Source of the DNA: Bacteroidales bacterium
GTDB taxonomy: Bacteria; Bacteroidota; Bacteroidia; Bacteroidales; UBA1715
Direction: 5' to 3'
Assembly (NCBI GenBank): GCA_012519815.1
Contig: JAAYPM010000001.1
Span: 1 to 38,901, forward strand
Length of the DNA stretch: 38,901 bases
Part shown: piece after piece, positions 18,040-28,200 of the stretch
Layout of the letters: every line of letters starts with the position of its first letter
Numbering within the stretch: position 1 is the first letter of the stretch
The notes under the pieces: generated by a model
The model's database searches: none
Told to the model about the DNA's origin: nothing
What the model saw: the letters and a program-made list of their open reading frames with translations, nothing else
Translations under genes and position numbers: made by a program

Positions 18040-19104
18040 CTATTTTTTCACTATTTTTTTAACTGTTCGTGTTGTTTCTGTGTGTATTTCAACATAATAT
18101 ATACCTATTGGCAATGCCGATACATCATAAGTTGTAGCTGATAATGGCGTAAGGTATATGTGTTTATTTTGTGCATCAAAAAAGCGTATGCTTGTAATAC
18201 GTTGATTTTTGCTATCTATAGTAATTTTATCTGTTGTAGGATTTGGATATAGTACAATAGATATATCTTCATTTTGCCGTTCAACATCAAGGCTTATAAT
18301 AGGAGAATACGTAAAAGCCCCATCAAAATCCGTTTGTTTTAAACGAAAATAAGTTACTCCCTCATACTGCGGAGAGTTGTCAAAAAACTCATACTCTGTT
18401 TGCACCGTTACTGTACCCATGCCTGCTATTGTGGTTATTGCATTAAAATCCACCCCATTTATTGCATATTCCAAGGTAAAAAAGTCATTGTTAGTTTCAC
18501 TTGCTGTTGTCCACAAAAATGTTATTCCGTGCGGTTCAACATTGGCGGTAAATTGTGTAAGTTCAATAGGTAAAGCAGTATCATAATTGCTATCTAACCA
18601 ATCTATTAATTCAGGCTCGCCACTCAAAAAAGATTCAAAAGAGCCAATTTCATGTGGAAATGATGATTTTTTATCATCTACCGCCCCAAACACATATATA
18701 TTTGTTTCTGGTGCAATTTCTATTTTTATGCCTGAATGATTAAGCTTAAAATTTTCAAAAACAACAACTTTCCCACTTACGGCCACAGTTATTTTCTCCA
18801 TAATAACACTTCCCAATACTACAAGCACAGCACTATCTTTAATAGTTATTGTAGCATTGTTTTTTTCCATTTTTAAATCTCCATTTATAACGAGCGTGTC
18901 TTTAATTATAAGTGCACTATTGTTTCCTATATTCACATTGTTGTTTGCCGTAATTGTGCCATTAATTGTAACAGTTTTTTTGTTTCCAACATTATAAGAC
19001 GGAATAGCTCCATCCCACGACGAAGCATCGTCCCAATTACCTACATGGTTATCTTTTGACGAATAAGCAGTCTTCGCAATGGTACTTGTTGTTAAAAAAA
19101 GCAA
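18040..19104 (-). CDS. Short T9SS type A sorting-domain protein; signal peptide frameshifted
   Basis: The open frame gives 354 residues from a TTG at 19104. It opens with a VGNWDDASSWDGAIP segment and a short β-helix (TITANNNVNIGNNSALIIKD), then a linker ALPIELTQFTANVEPHGITF with ASETNNDFFTLEYAINGVDF, and ends with a classic T9SS type A domain (YPNPTTDKITI … LPIGIYYVEI … VKKIVKK). It shares head and tail with the large protein at 14126 but lacks its middle. As read, the N-terminus is too short for a signal peptide. An ATG at 19129 in another frame would give MKRSIFIILLFLTTSTIA if one base is removed from a T5 run (19112–19116), which is a clean signal peptide. So the gene is either broken, slippage-regulated, or affected by a base-call error. 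Confidence 0.8.
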   Translation of the reverse strand: MLFLTTSTIAKTAYSSKDNHVGNWDDASSWDGAIPSYNVGNKKTVTINGTITANNNVNIGNNSALIIKDTLVINGDLKMEKNNATITIKDSAVLVVLGSVIMEKITVAVSGKVVVFENFKLNHSGIKIEIAPETNIYVFGAVDDKKSSFPHEIGSFESFLSGEPELIDWLDSNYDTALPIELTQFTANVEPHGITFLWTTASETNNDFFTLEYAINGVDFNAITTIAGMGTVTVQTEYEFFDNSPQYEGVTYFRLKQTDFDGAFTYSPIISLDVERQNEDISIVLYPNPTTDKITIDSKNQRITSIRFFDAQNKHIYLTPLSATTYDVSALPIGIYYVEIHTETTRTVKKIVKK

Positions 19105-19154
19105 AATTATGAAAAATACTTCTCTTCATTTAGTATCTCAAATTAAAGTTAGAG

Positions 19155-19162
19155 CAAACATA
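19155..19162 (-). promoter_or_regulatory. Putative −7 element of the short T9SS-protein gene
   Basis: On the minus strand TATGTTTG matches TAnnTTTG. It is 25 bp before the ATG at 19129, supporting that ATG rather than the TTG at 19104 as the intended start. A TTTG lies 14 bp further upstream, shorter than the usual spacing. Confidence 0.45.
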
Positions 19163-19271
19163 CGATATTTATATAACAAAAGTTACATAAAACGCAATTA
19201 ATATTATATAACATTCTAAATGTTGTTAAAATTTCTTTCTTATTGAAGGATAAGGTTTCTACAGCTTAATG

Positions 19272-19297
19272 TTTTAACCGCAAAGTGCACAGAGAAA
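19272..19297. repeat. Short copy of the dispersed GCAAAG-type repeat
   Basis: AACCGCAAAG…TGCACAGAG resembles the right half of the repeats at 181–254 and 351–426, with the middle CGCAAAGAATTTA segment missing. It has no left half. It is most likely a decayed or partial copy. Confidence 0.5.
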
Positions 19298-19370
19298 TTA
19301 TGTTTTATTTTCAAAAACCATACTTTAAAACAATTCCCCTGTAGAACCGAACCTTGCAAAGCAAATGAAA

Positions 19371-19383
19371 TCAACGACTAAAA
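19371..19383. repeat. Outer direct repeat flanking the toxin–antitoxin region, left copy
   Basis: TCAACGACTAAAA, identical to 20271–20283. Both copies continue into a similar A/G-rich purine run (GAATGAAAAAGAAAA versus GAGTTAAAAAAAGAAAA). The copies are in the same orientation, 900 bp apart. Confidence 0.6.
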
Positions 19384-19418
19384 AGAATGAAAAAGAAAAA
19401 AATAAAGAATTGTTTCTA

Positions 19419-19443
19419 TGGTTCCACTCCTAACGGAATGATT
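19419..19443. repeat. 25-bp direct repeat, left copy
   Basis: A 25-bp sequence whose core is TTCCACTCCTAACGGAATGA, identical to 20000–20024 in the same orientation. The ends TTCC and GGAA of the core are complementary. It lies just upstream of the toxin–antitoxin promoter. A diverged relative may be present at 38419–38444. Confidence 0.85.
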
Positions 19444-19447
19444 TTTA

Positions 19448-19480
19448 TTTGCATGATAACAACTTATAATTGTATATTTG
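19448..19480 (+). promoter_or_regulatory. Promoter of the toxin–antitoxin operon
   Basis: TTTG at 19448–19451, a 21-bp spacer, then TATATTTG at 19473–19480: both Bacteroidota promoter elements at near-ideal spacing. Transcription would start about 15 bp before the antitoxin ATG (19505). The promoter begins 4 bp after the 25-bp repeat ends. Confidence 0.65.
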
Positions 19481-19504
19481 CTTAAAACAAGAAAGGGGTA
19501 TAGT

Positions 19505-19717
19505 ATGAACACATTAATATTGCAATCGAAAAACAAAACTGATTTAAAGATATTTTTAGAATTAGCCAATAGAATAGGTGTGCAAAGTAAAATGTTGTCA
19601 GACGAAGAAATACTTGATGCGGGGTTGCTTTCTGCAATGCTTGAAGCAAAAAAAACTAAAATTGTACCCCAAAGTCAAATTATGAAAAGCCTTAAGCGAA
19701 ATGAAAGTAACGTTTAG
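19505..19717 (+). CDS. Putative type II antitoxin
   Basis: A 70-residue protein beginning MNTLILQSKNKTDLKIFLEL. I use the ATG at 19505 rather than the upstream TTG (19478), because GAAAGGGG lies 7 bp before the ATG and the promoter −7 element covers the TTG. The N-terminal half looks like a short β-strand plus helix; the C-terminal half (LSDEEILDAGLLSAMLEAKKTK … QIMKSLKR) is helical and would wrap the toxin. No recognisable DNA-binding motif family can be named. The assignment rests on small size, position directly before a RelE-like toxin, and the 17-bp overlap with it. Confidence 0.75.
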   Translation: MNTLILQSKNKTDLKIFLELANRIGVQSKMLSDEEILDAGLLSAMLEAKKTKIVPQSQIMKSLKRNESNV

Positions 19718-19967
19718 AGAGCGTTTTGACAAAGACATTCATAACATATCAGATAAAAGTGTTTTAGACGATATAATACACACAATTGACACTATTAAAA
19801 ATGCTCAAAAAACCACCGATATTACCAATATAAAAAAAATGAAAGGTCATAAACATGCCTTTCGTATCCGTATTGGAAATTACCGTATAGGTATTTTTAT
19901 TGAAAAAGAAGTTGTGGAATTTGCACGCGTACTTCATAGAAAAGACATTTATAAAAAATTTCCATAA
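19701..19967 (+). CDS. RelE/ParE-family type II toxin
   Basis: An 88-residue basic protein with the RelE/ParE fold pattern: N-terminal helix (FRERFDKDIHNIS), a second helix (LDDIIHTIDTIKNA), then the β-sheet core with KMKGHKHAFRIRIGNYRIGIFIEKEVVEFARVLHRKDIYKKFP read in parts as strands. The RIRIGNYRIGI and ARVLHRKDIYK words are characteristic of the superfamily. RelE-like members cut mRNA on the ribosome and ParE-like members poison gyrase; sequence alone does not decide between them. The start overlaps the antitoxin gene by 17 bp, indicating coupled translation. Confidence 0.88.
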   Translation: MKVTFRERFDKDIHNISDKSVLDDIIHTIDTIKNAQKTTDITNIKKMKGHKHAFRIRIGNYRIGIFIEKEVVEFARVLHRKDIYKKFP

Positions 19968-19999
19968 CTCCCTCCCCTTCAAAAAACATTTTTTATTCT

Positions 20000-20024
20000 T
20001 GGTTCCACTCCTAACGGAATGATT
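20000..20024. repeat. 25-bp direct repeat, right copy
   Basis: Identical over 25 bp to 19419–19443, same orientation, 581 bp apart; core TTCCACTCCTAACGGAATGA. It starts 32 bp after the toxin stop codon, so the two copies enclose exactly promoter, antitoxin and toxin. Confidence 0.85.
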
Positions 20025-20080
20025 AAAAAACCATTCTAAACCAAAAACCATGCGGATAGAACACCCACTCAACTAAGGAA

Positions 20081-20096
20081 TCGTGAAAAATCACGA
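20081..20096. other. Short hairpin in intergenic region
   Basis: TCGTGA, loop AAAA, TCACGA: a perfect 6-bp stem. No T-run follows on the plus strand, so a terminator role is doubtful. Confidence 0.35.
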
Positions 20097-20230
20097 AATG
20101 AATACGAAGTTTTAGCAGCTTGCCCATATACGAAAGAAATCAATTACAGTAGAACACACAAAAGGGCATTTTGCTAAAACCGTATACATAAGTAGATTTT
20201 TAGAGTCCGTGTTGGTGCGGCACTTTTTTG

Positions 20231-20259
20231 TTTCTTTTTTTGCTGCAGAAAAAAAGAAA
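20231..20259. terminator. Perfect inverted repeat, possible bidirectional terminator
   Basis: TTTCTTTTTTT (20231–20241), loop GCTGCAG, AAAAAAAGAAA (20249–20259): an 11-bp perfect inverted repeat. It lies between the convergent toxin and porin genes and could end transcripts from both sides, though the stem is almost all A:U and therefore weak. Confidence 0.35.
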
Positions 20260-20270
20260 ATAAAATAAAC

Positions 20271-20283
20271 TCAACGACTAAAA
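20271..20283. repeat. Outer direct repeat flanking the toxin–antitoxin region, right copy
   Basis: TCAACGACTAAAA, identical to 19371–19383, followed by a similar purine-rich run. Same orientation as the left copy. Confidence 0.6.
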
Positions 20284-20405
20284 GGAGTTAAAAAAAGAAA
20301 AAAGAAAAAACAGAAAACAAATAAAATTAATTGTAATGATATTGCTTGTTGCGTATCCTTTCAGTAATAATTCAAAATATAAAATCACCTTATGTAATAG
20401 TAATC

Positions 20406-22283
20406 TCAATTAAAAAACTGCCACGACACTGCAAAAGAAACTAATGGTGAAGCTTGTGGATAATGTGGAATAATAAAGTTTTTTCCTGCACATAAAACAT
20501 ATAATCCACTATATTTTAACAATACGCGAACGGGTTTATATTTAATTGAAACAAAAGCATTTATAATAGGATAATTTCCAATACCTATATCATTTTGATA
20601 AGAAAACACTCCTAATGAAGGACTAAAAACAGGGGCGTAAAATTCAGAAAACCACAGCCCATCTACACCAATATTTGTTGCAATAAGTTTGCGTAAAAAT
20701 GATGTTGTAACATACACAGAATTATACGTTACAAATTGCGGCAGATTAACTGCATCTGATTCAAGATGTTGATATGTAATTTGATTGTCAAAAGTAATGA
20801 ATCGTAATTTTGTTACTTTTCGCAATGTGATTTGTGTTAAAAATGTTTGAGAAGATTGCTGTAAAAGCTCAAGATTTTTGTTAAAATATAACAAGTTACG
20901 CATTTGCAACACAGAGGCACTCAAATCTATATTTCCAGTTTCAGAATGTATTTTTCCTTGTAAATATTGTTTAAAAACTGATGCACGCTCACTATTCCAA
21001 TATGCATGATTTGATTGATATTGCGAAAGCACGCTATATGGTTTTGTTTGAGACACATCATATTGCAAAGCAAATGTCATAGCATGCGTATGTGCTAAGG
21101 TAAAATTTTTAGACAATTCATTGTGTATGGTAAAATCCGAAGCTGATGGTCCGTAAAAATAAAACGTATGATTATGCTCTAACTCAAATCCAAATATGTT
21201 TTTCTGAATAAGTTCCCCCTCATAAAAAAAGTTGTTCCAATAGGTTTGCGGATGTTGATAGTGTGCATCAAAAAACAAATCAGAAGTATATAAATGTCCA
21301 ACCCCTAAGTGGATAGCAGTGTTTTTTCGAGCACCTTGCGTTGTTTCAAAAAACACCGTGTTTTTAATTTCAAGATTTTTAATGGTATCGTGTGTTTGCA
21401 AAGAATCATGAAAAATGTGAGGATAAAATAAGCTTGATGGTTTGCTATCAGTATAAAAAAACTGCGACTTTTTATATGAAATTGCATGTCCAAATGCTGT
21501 TTTATATACAGGCAAAAGAGTTCGCGTAGTATCAGCAATTAATGGACGTTTGCCGAGGTTCCATTTTTGTAAAAACAGCCCTTCTTGAAAGTTTTTTTCT
21601 GATTTTGCGTTGGAAAGATTCATAATCATAGAAAGAGGATATTCAATTAAAGAATCCCGAATAAGTCCCCCATTTTCATCGTGCATAAGTAAATTATAAG
21701 AATATAAAGCATACAAAGAATACATATCGCCCGTATATGAAATCCATGGAGCAATATGCCGTCCCGACACCGCTTGTTTGTTATATTCACCTTGTCCCTT
21801 ATAATAGCGAATACGCAATCCTGCATTCAAATCTTTTGAATAATTTTGCGTATGAAAAAACGAAATTTGTTGCTCTTCGTAACTTGAAAATGAATACGTT
21901 ACCTGCGTAAGTGGTTTTCGAGCAACATAAAACAAAGAAGTATTATTTGTAAACAATCTATTGCTATATGGATTTTGATAAAAATGTGGAGAAAATTCCT
22001 GTATTTCGGTAAGTGCAAGCGAAGGAGCTGCAAAATATCCAAGAGACAATGCATTTTGAGAAATAGGCATATGAGGTTCATAATCTTGAAATTGCACTAT
22101 TCCAGTATCAATAAGAACATGATTACGTTTTGTAAAATGTTTGTTATAATAAAACGCTTCTATTACAGGCTGCTGCACCGTATCGTGTTTGTAAAAAACC
22201 TCCGATTGAGTAATTGTATCAAAGTCTTGAGCACTTGCACACACAACAAAAAAAGCAAAAAACATTGTCATCAAAATTTTCAT
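20406..22283 (-). CDS. Putative β-barrel porin (Porin_10 type)
   Basis: A 625-residue outer-membrane protein. Signal peptide 1–18 (MKILMTMFFAFFVVCASA). The mature part is rich in alternating polar/aromatic β-strands: SLFYVARKPLTQVTYSF, YSLYALYSYNLL, MTFALQYDVSQT, VRVLLKYSGLYVL. It ends in SFAVSWQFF plus Asn, near the aromatic end typical of barrels. The layout resembles the Porin_10 family of Bacteroidota. Its substrate is unknown. It starts 4 bp after the sprA stop, so it is almost surely co-transcribed with sprA and may be produced alongside the secretion machine. Confidence 0.78.
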   Translation of the reverse strand: MKILMTMFFAFFVVCASAQDFDTITQSEVFYKHDTVQQPVIEAFYYNKHFTKRNHVLIDTGIVQFQDYEPHMPISQNALSLGYFAAPSLALTEIQEFSPHFYQNPYSNRLFTNNTSLFYVARKPLTQVTYSFSSYEEQQISFFHTQNYSKDLNAGLRIRYYKGQGEYNKQAVSGRHIAPWISYTGDMYSLYALYSYNLLMHDENGGLIRDSLIEYPLSMIMNLSNAKSEKNFQEGLFLQKWNLGKRPLIADTTRTLLPVYKTAFGHAISYKKSQFFYTDSKPSSLFYPHIFHDSLQTHDTIKNLEIKNTVFFETTQGARKNTAIHLGVGHLYTSDLFFDAHYQHPQTYWNNFFYEGELIQKNIFGFELEHNHTFYFYGPSASDFTIHNELSKNFTLAHTHAMTFALQYDVSQTKPYSVLSQYQSNHAYWNSERASVFKQYLQGKIHSETGNIDLSASVLQMRNLLYFNKNLELLQQSSQTFLTQITLRKVTKLRFITFDNQITYQHLESDAVNLPQFVTYNSVYVTTSFLRKLIATNIGVDGLWFSEFYAPVFSPSLGVFSYQNDIGIGNYPIINAFVSIKYKPVRVLLKYSGLYVLCAGKNFIIPHYPQASPLVSFAVSWQFFN

Positions 22284-22287
22284 ACAA

Positions 22288-25200
22288 CTATATTAAAGAA
22301 AATCGCAAATTAACTCCCCCACTTACACTCGAAGTATTATATCCATTTGTATATGGTGAATTTAAATTATAATCAAGGAAAAATCGTAGTGTAAAACGTT
22401 CATTAAGCATATAATCGGCATACGATTTAAACGAAAACATTTTAGTTCCAGAAATCACACGCGTAACATCTTCTACAATATTTCTACGAACTGTTTGATT
22501 ATCACGAATTGAGAAATCAATTCTCACATTTAAATCATTATCGTATGTTTGATTATTAAGGCTGACTTTAAATTTCTCGAACACATACCCTCCACCAATT
22601 ACAAATTCAAAACCTGTGTTTTCAGAAATTTCGGTATTGGTAAAAGAAAGCGTAACCGTTCTATTATTACGCACCTCAAATTTTGCAGTAAAATTATTTT
22701 GCAAACGAGCATCAATACCAATAATAGGGTTAAATCTTTCTGTAATACTTACATTTTTCACATCATATTGCGGTGCCACATATAATTCTCCATTTGAAGG
22801 ATTCATAAATAAATCATCGAACATTGCAGCCGAAGTGAATGTTTGATACGCACCTATATTATAGGTAGAAGCGTAGGCATGATTTATATTTAAAGATTTA
22901 AAATGTTTTTTAAACATCTCTAAACGAGCAAGTCCGTTGTACGAAAATCGCCAATTAAGCGTGCGGAAAAAATCTTTCACACTCAAAAACATAGGCATAA
23001 AATAAGAGTCGAGATACACATCATCTGTAGTTTTTCCAGAATATGCAGATACAAACGCAGGAAGCAGCACATCTTGCGTAGTTTGATCAAAATATTTGGG
23101 GAATCCCGTTGTTGGGTCAACCTCATACACTTCTCCAAAACGCTCAACAGCAAGTCGATGTGCAATTTTTATTCTGTTTTTCTTAAACAATTCGTATGCT
23201 TTATCAGAATTAAAACTCGTAGCAATAGTGTTATACGACATAGAATAATTGCCATCAATTTGTGCATTTGCATGATTTATCGCATCTTGTCCTATAAGAT
23301 ATCGTACATAATTTTCAGAAAATCTTCTATCAGAATTAAGTGTAATACGCATATTTGACACTGGTTGTAAGGAAGCCTGTAAACGTAATTGATTGGAATA
23401 CGTTTGTTTAAATTTATCACTTATTAAATCATTATCTACAATCCAATTAGTTGTGGTAAGATTTTCATCTAAATCTGCTGGTATAATGCCTAAAACATAC
23501 GGTATTCCTGGAATTTGATTACCAGTAAGCGGGTCATATAAACCAAAAACCTTTGTTGAATATTTATATCCGGGTATATATGTTCCTTCAGACACTGAAT
23601 AATTTACAGAAACCGTTTTGGTCATCATCAACGTATTTACCACATTATCCATAATTTTAGTAAATGGAGATTCTTCTATTACTTTCCGACCAACTACTAC
23701 AATTTTAACATTTTTTGCCGTACGTGTAGGAGTAAATTCAGCACGCACATCAGACACCAATTTAGTTTGTCCTAACACCAACTGCCCCTGTTCATCAATT
23801 ACTGTTATGCGAATATCTTCGGCACGCAACCTATGATTAATCACATACACCTCTGACTGTGTAACATTTACATTGTTTTCTTCATATTTAACACTTTCTT
23901 TTTTTTGTGTTTGTGCCCTCCCTGTTCGTCTCATTCTTCTTTCAACACCTTTTAAATAATCTGATTTTTGATACAAGCGTGTAAAATTCAAATTTGCATC
24001 GATTGATTTTGTATTTGAATTTTTCAAAAAATTTCCAAAATCCTGATTATTTGCAAGTTGAGAACCAAGCAACCAATCATATGTTCCAGAATATTTATAA
24101 TCTGAATTAATCCAATTTAACATTTTAATTTTATCAAGTGGCAATTTATACGTTAACCCAACTTTTTGAGAAAACTGCTTATTACTTCCCAATTGTTTCA
24201 TATTAGACCACACTTCTCGTTTATAATCTTGCCAAATACTTTCATCTGTTTTATCAATTACGCCATCGGGTTCATTAATTCTTGCCTGGTTAATAGCATC
24301 ATACGTTACTTTTATATTTTTAGCAAGATTATATCGTACTGCATACGTTCTATTCCAATCAAACCATTTGCTTGCAAAAACAGGCAATTCCACAGAAGAA
24401 GATAAATTTCTTCGTTGTTGTTCTCTATACGTTCTATCCCAATCGTTACGAATAGTGAGTGAAGTTGGCAACAAATAAAAATTTATATCGCGTATTAAAG
24501 CCACAGAATTCTTTTTAAAAGGCTCATATACTTTAGGTCTCATATTAAAAGAATAATTGAAATCTACGCGATATTGATGATCATACTGTTTTACATAATC
24601 TATATTATACATATATTTAGAGTTATATGCATAACTTGTAGAGAAGTTTCCAATATTAAAAGGACCTGGTTTGCTATCCTGTTTCGTGATTTTTACATTC
24701 GTAAAATTATAACTTGAACGTCTTGTAAAATCCTGCGACATAGATAAAAGAGAGTCTTTTTGTTGTTTTGTTGACATATTATTGAGAGAATTTTTCAATA
24801 AAATATCAGGATTTGTGGGGTCATATTGTGGTGTAATATAGATTTCAGAAAAATCCACATAAAACGGAACACTTAATCCCCATTGTTCAGGAAAGAATTT
24901 ATGAAGAGCCACATTTGAAGCAACATCATATTGAAACAATTGTTCTTGACTTCGTTCAAACACCTTTTGGTCTATACTACCAAAACCAGGTTGACTTGTT
25001 TTAGCAGCCAAAGAAATCGTTGCAAAATCAGAAACACCAACACGTGCAGAGGCAATTGCAGCCCATCCTCCTTGGTCATTAATATCAGTTAAACGTAATT
25101 CATTAAACCATACAATCCCCGATTTTGCCAAGCCATCATCATTCATGTTTTTTGATGATTTTTTAGGATTTCGTACACCTAACATAATAGTACGTACATT

Positions 25201-28200
25201 ACTCATACTTGGTCGTCCTTTCACACTCATTTTGTTATTTCCATGCGGCATAGTAAACAAGTGATACATTTGCAAATCGGGAATACTTTCATCTTGAATC
25301 ATTTTATCGCGTTCAAGTTTTAAATTTTTCAACACATCTAAATCCACAGAAAGCATGTTATTTTGGGGCCACACCGCAAGTCTATCATCATATGAATTGC
25401 CAGAATATTTTGATTCTCCTTCTGAAATATGGCGTGTAAATTCAAGAGGAATTTCGTATTCATAGAAATTTTCGGTAAAATCGGAACCAATTCGAATAAA
25501 CGCAACTAAATCGCCATAATCGAGTAAATGTTCTTCATCAATAAGTGCTTCGGCGTGAATAAACATTTCAATTTTTCCGAATTGACGAAAATCCCGATTA
25601 AACATTTTATATACTGCTTTAGAATTACCATCATCAAGATCAAGAACAGTAAGCGAAAGAGCCGATTCATTTAACTCTCGTAATTGGGTATTCATAGGGT
25701 CTATCACCCGCTTAACTCCCGGAGGTAAAATATAATTTACTGGTGTTCTATTACTATTTTGTTCAATATTTACTACAGAAACATCAAATTCAGAATCATT
25801 AAAAATATCATATTCCCCTGGTTCGTATAAAGGTTGCGTATATCTTCGCCAGCTACTATACACAAGAGAAAATTCAGCTATTCGCAACACAACAGAATCC
25901 TCAAAATCTTTTAAGAACATACGCATAAAAGGAATATCTCGAAAATCTGAGATATCGCCAATTCGTTGTTTCAAATCAGTATCAATAGGGATTTTAAACT
26001 GATACCATGTTCCTGCCGCCTTTCCATCAATAAATTCTTGCACATTATCCACTATAAAATTTTTACCTACCACCATATCTTTAGGTCGCAGGCTAATTTT
26101 ATATTGATAATATGCTTCTGTTTCTTGTAATGTATTATCATTATTCACATCTTCCATATCTGGTCGATACGAAGCCGAACCTTCGGAAGAGCCAGAAGGC
26201 GAATTACCATCAATTCTACTAAAATAGCGATATCTCCACACTATATCCCTTTCTGTTCCTCGATTATCACGATACGAGTAAAAATTATCAGCAGAAGGGT
26301 CGGCATAAAATTGTTCAAACACTTCAGGAGTTACAATTTGTTTTATTTCATTAAGATACGATGCAAAAAACACACGTTCTTGATCATCACTCAAGCCATC
26401 AAGTCCAACATCTTGCACTTCACGTTCCACAGAATTGCTAAAACCTGTTTCAACCACTAAATAGTTAGGAACTCGTCCCCATACAGTTTCTTCGTATCGT
26501 CCATGTTCAGTTGTCATTCCATTTTCGGCAGATTTTTTCCCATCACGCAACACATCTTCAGAAATTCGTCCAAGATTTATATAAAAATCGCCCCCCTTAT
26601 GCGTCCCTGAAGTATCAGTAATAAAGGGGTCCATAAGCCAAAATTCTATATATTCAATATTTGTTTCTTCAAAATCGGTGGTAGTAAGCGGCAACATAAG
26701 CCCCCCCCATCGAGACGCAGGATTTTTAAGAGAACCATCAGCATTAAGCCCCGAAGAAATACCCGGCATACCATCAGTATCATAATTATACTGTCCACGT
26801 TCCGAAGGATAATATGCTATATTTAGTAAAGAAAGCGGGAGATTATTAAAAACCTCAACATCTTTGTTTGGGAATAAATTTGTTTCCATCACCGCACGTG
26901 AAAACGGTTCTTGTTGCACGTTTCTACTTACCACAGATGTTCTATCATAAAACGAACGATTTATATCATACCATGAAATATGAGCAGCATTAAATCGCGA
27001 AGCACGGTTATTAAAAAAATCACCTTCAGGGAATAGATTTTTTTGTCCTTGCGGCGTACTTGCCATACGCCACGAAGTAGGTTCACGGAGGTAAATTCTC
27101 CCCTCAGTATTTTCAAAATTATCTAATTCAACTGCATCAGAAATATACTTTGATTGCCCTGGAATTAACTGAGCAAATTCTCCTGCAATTTGGATAGACG
27201 ATTCCTCCTTAGCACTTACAAAAGGCACATATTTATCTACAAATGAGGTAATAGCATTTGATTGTGTAGAATACGTAGCATCTAATCCCCAAATTGTATT
27301 ATTTATAGGATAATCATCAAATCCAACCTTATGCACCATAGGTTGTTCATTCAATCGCATCAAAGTACCCCCAAAATTTATATTTTTAGTGTATCTATAA
27401 TCAAAACGCGTTCCCATAAGCGTTTTTGTTTTCATATTAAACAAAGGATTATTTTCAAAATTAACTTGAATATTACTCCCCGACTGCAGCAAACCTTCGT
27501 TAATAATTTTAACCGTTCCCCCCACATAATCAACCGTATAGTCAGCACCTTCCACAAGCGTTCGTCCGCCGGCGGTAACCGTAACAGAACCTTCTTGAAT
27601 TTGCGTTGCATTCAAATATATTTCGGAACGCACATTCGATTTATACTGTCCTTTAAGAATAAATTTATTTTTTTCAGACACCTGTCGTGCTGCACTTTGC
27701 GTAGAATCATACAATTGTGTATATACATATTTTTGTGCAATATCAGGGTCATTAATTTTTTCACTCAAATACGAACCAAACGGCTCTAAAACAGGGAAAT
27801 ATATTAAACCACGAGCAGAATTAATTGTATATCCTTCAAAAAAATCAAAACGTCCATCTTTATACGGTAAATTATCAACAGTACTATTGTCAAGATTAAA
27901 AACCGACAAAAAATTCTCTCCCTTTATATCCCCTTCAGAAAGGTACGGAATAGGCGTTCCTGTTCTATCATCTTCATACAAAATATCAAGTACAAAATCA
28001 TCATTACTAATTTGATAGCCACCTATTGAATACACGTTTTTCATCATTAAATCCCAATTATTATACTGAGGATTTGCCTGAGGACTTTTAAGCATTTTCA
28101 CAATAAGCACCTCGGGGTGTTCAACACCATCATTAGAAAATTCACCCACTTGATATATTTCGCCCTGATATTCATATTCGTACGCAACCGCAAGAATACG

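Larger units (their letters stand above)
19163..19447. other. Repeat-rich intergenic region left of the toxin–antitoxin pair
   Basis: No gene is visible. It contains a short relative of the left-edge repeat (TTTTAACCGCAAAGTGCACA at 19272–19291, continuing AGAG), the outer direct repeat TCAACGACTAAAA (19371–19383) followed by an A/G-rich run, and the first copy of the 25-bp repeat (19419–19443). Confidence 0.7.
19968..20405. other. Repeat-rich intergenic region right of the toxin–antitoxin pair
   Basis: No gene is visible in either strand. It contains the second 25-bp repeat copy (20000–20024), a short hairpin (20081–20096), an 11-bp perfect inverted repeat (20231–20259), the outer direct repeat copy (20271–20283) and a purine-rich run. 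It separates the rightward toxin gene from the leftward porin gene, which converge here. Confidence 0.7.

Noticed and set aside
19371-20283. Repeats around the toxin–antitoxin pair as a CRISPR array or insertion sequence
   Set aside because: There are only two copies of each repeat, no regular spacers, no transposase and no terminal inverted repeats.
27331-27789. A 152-codon plus-strand frame opposite sprA
   Set aside because: Antisense to a well-supported gene and rich in His, Ile, Phe and Arg, as expected from a shadow frame.
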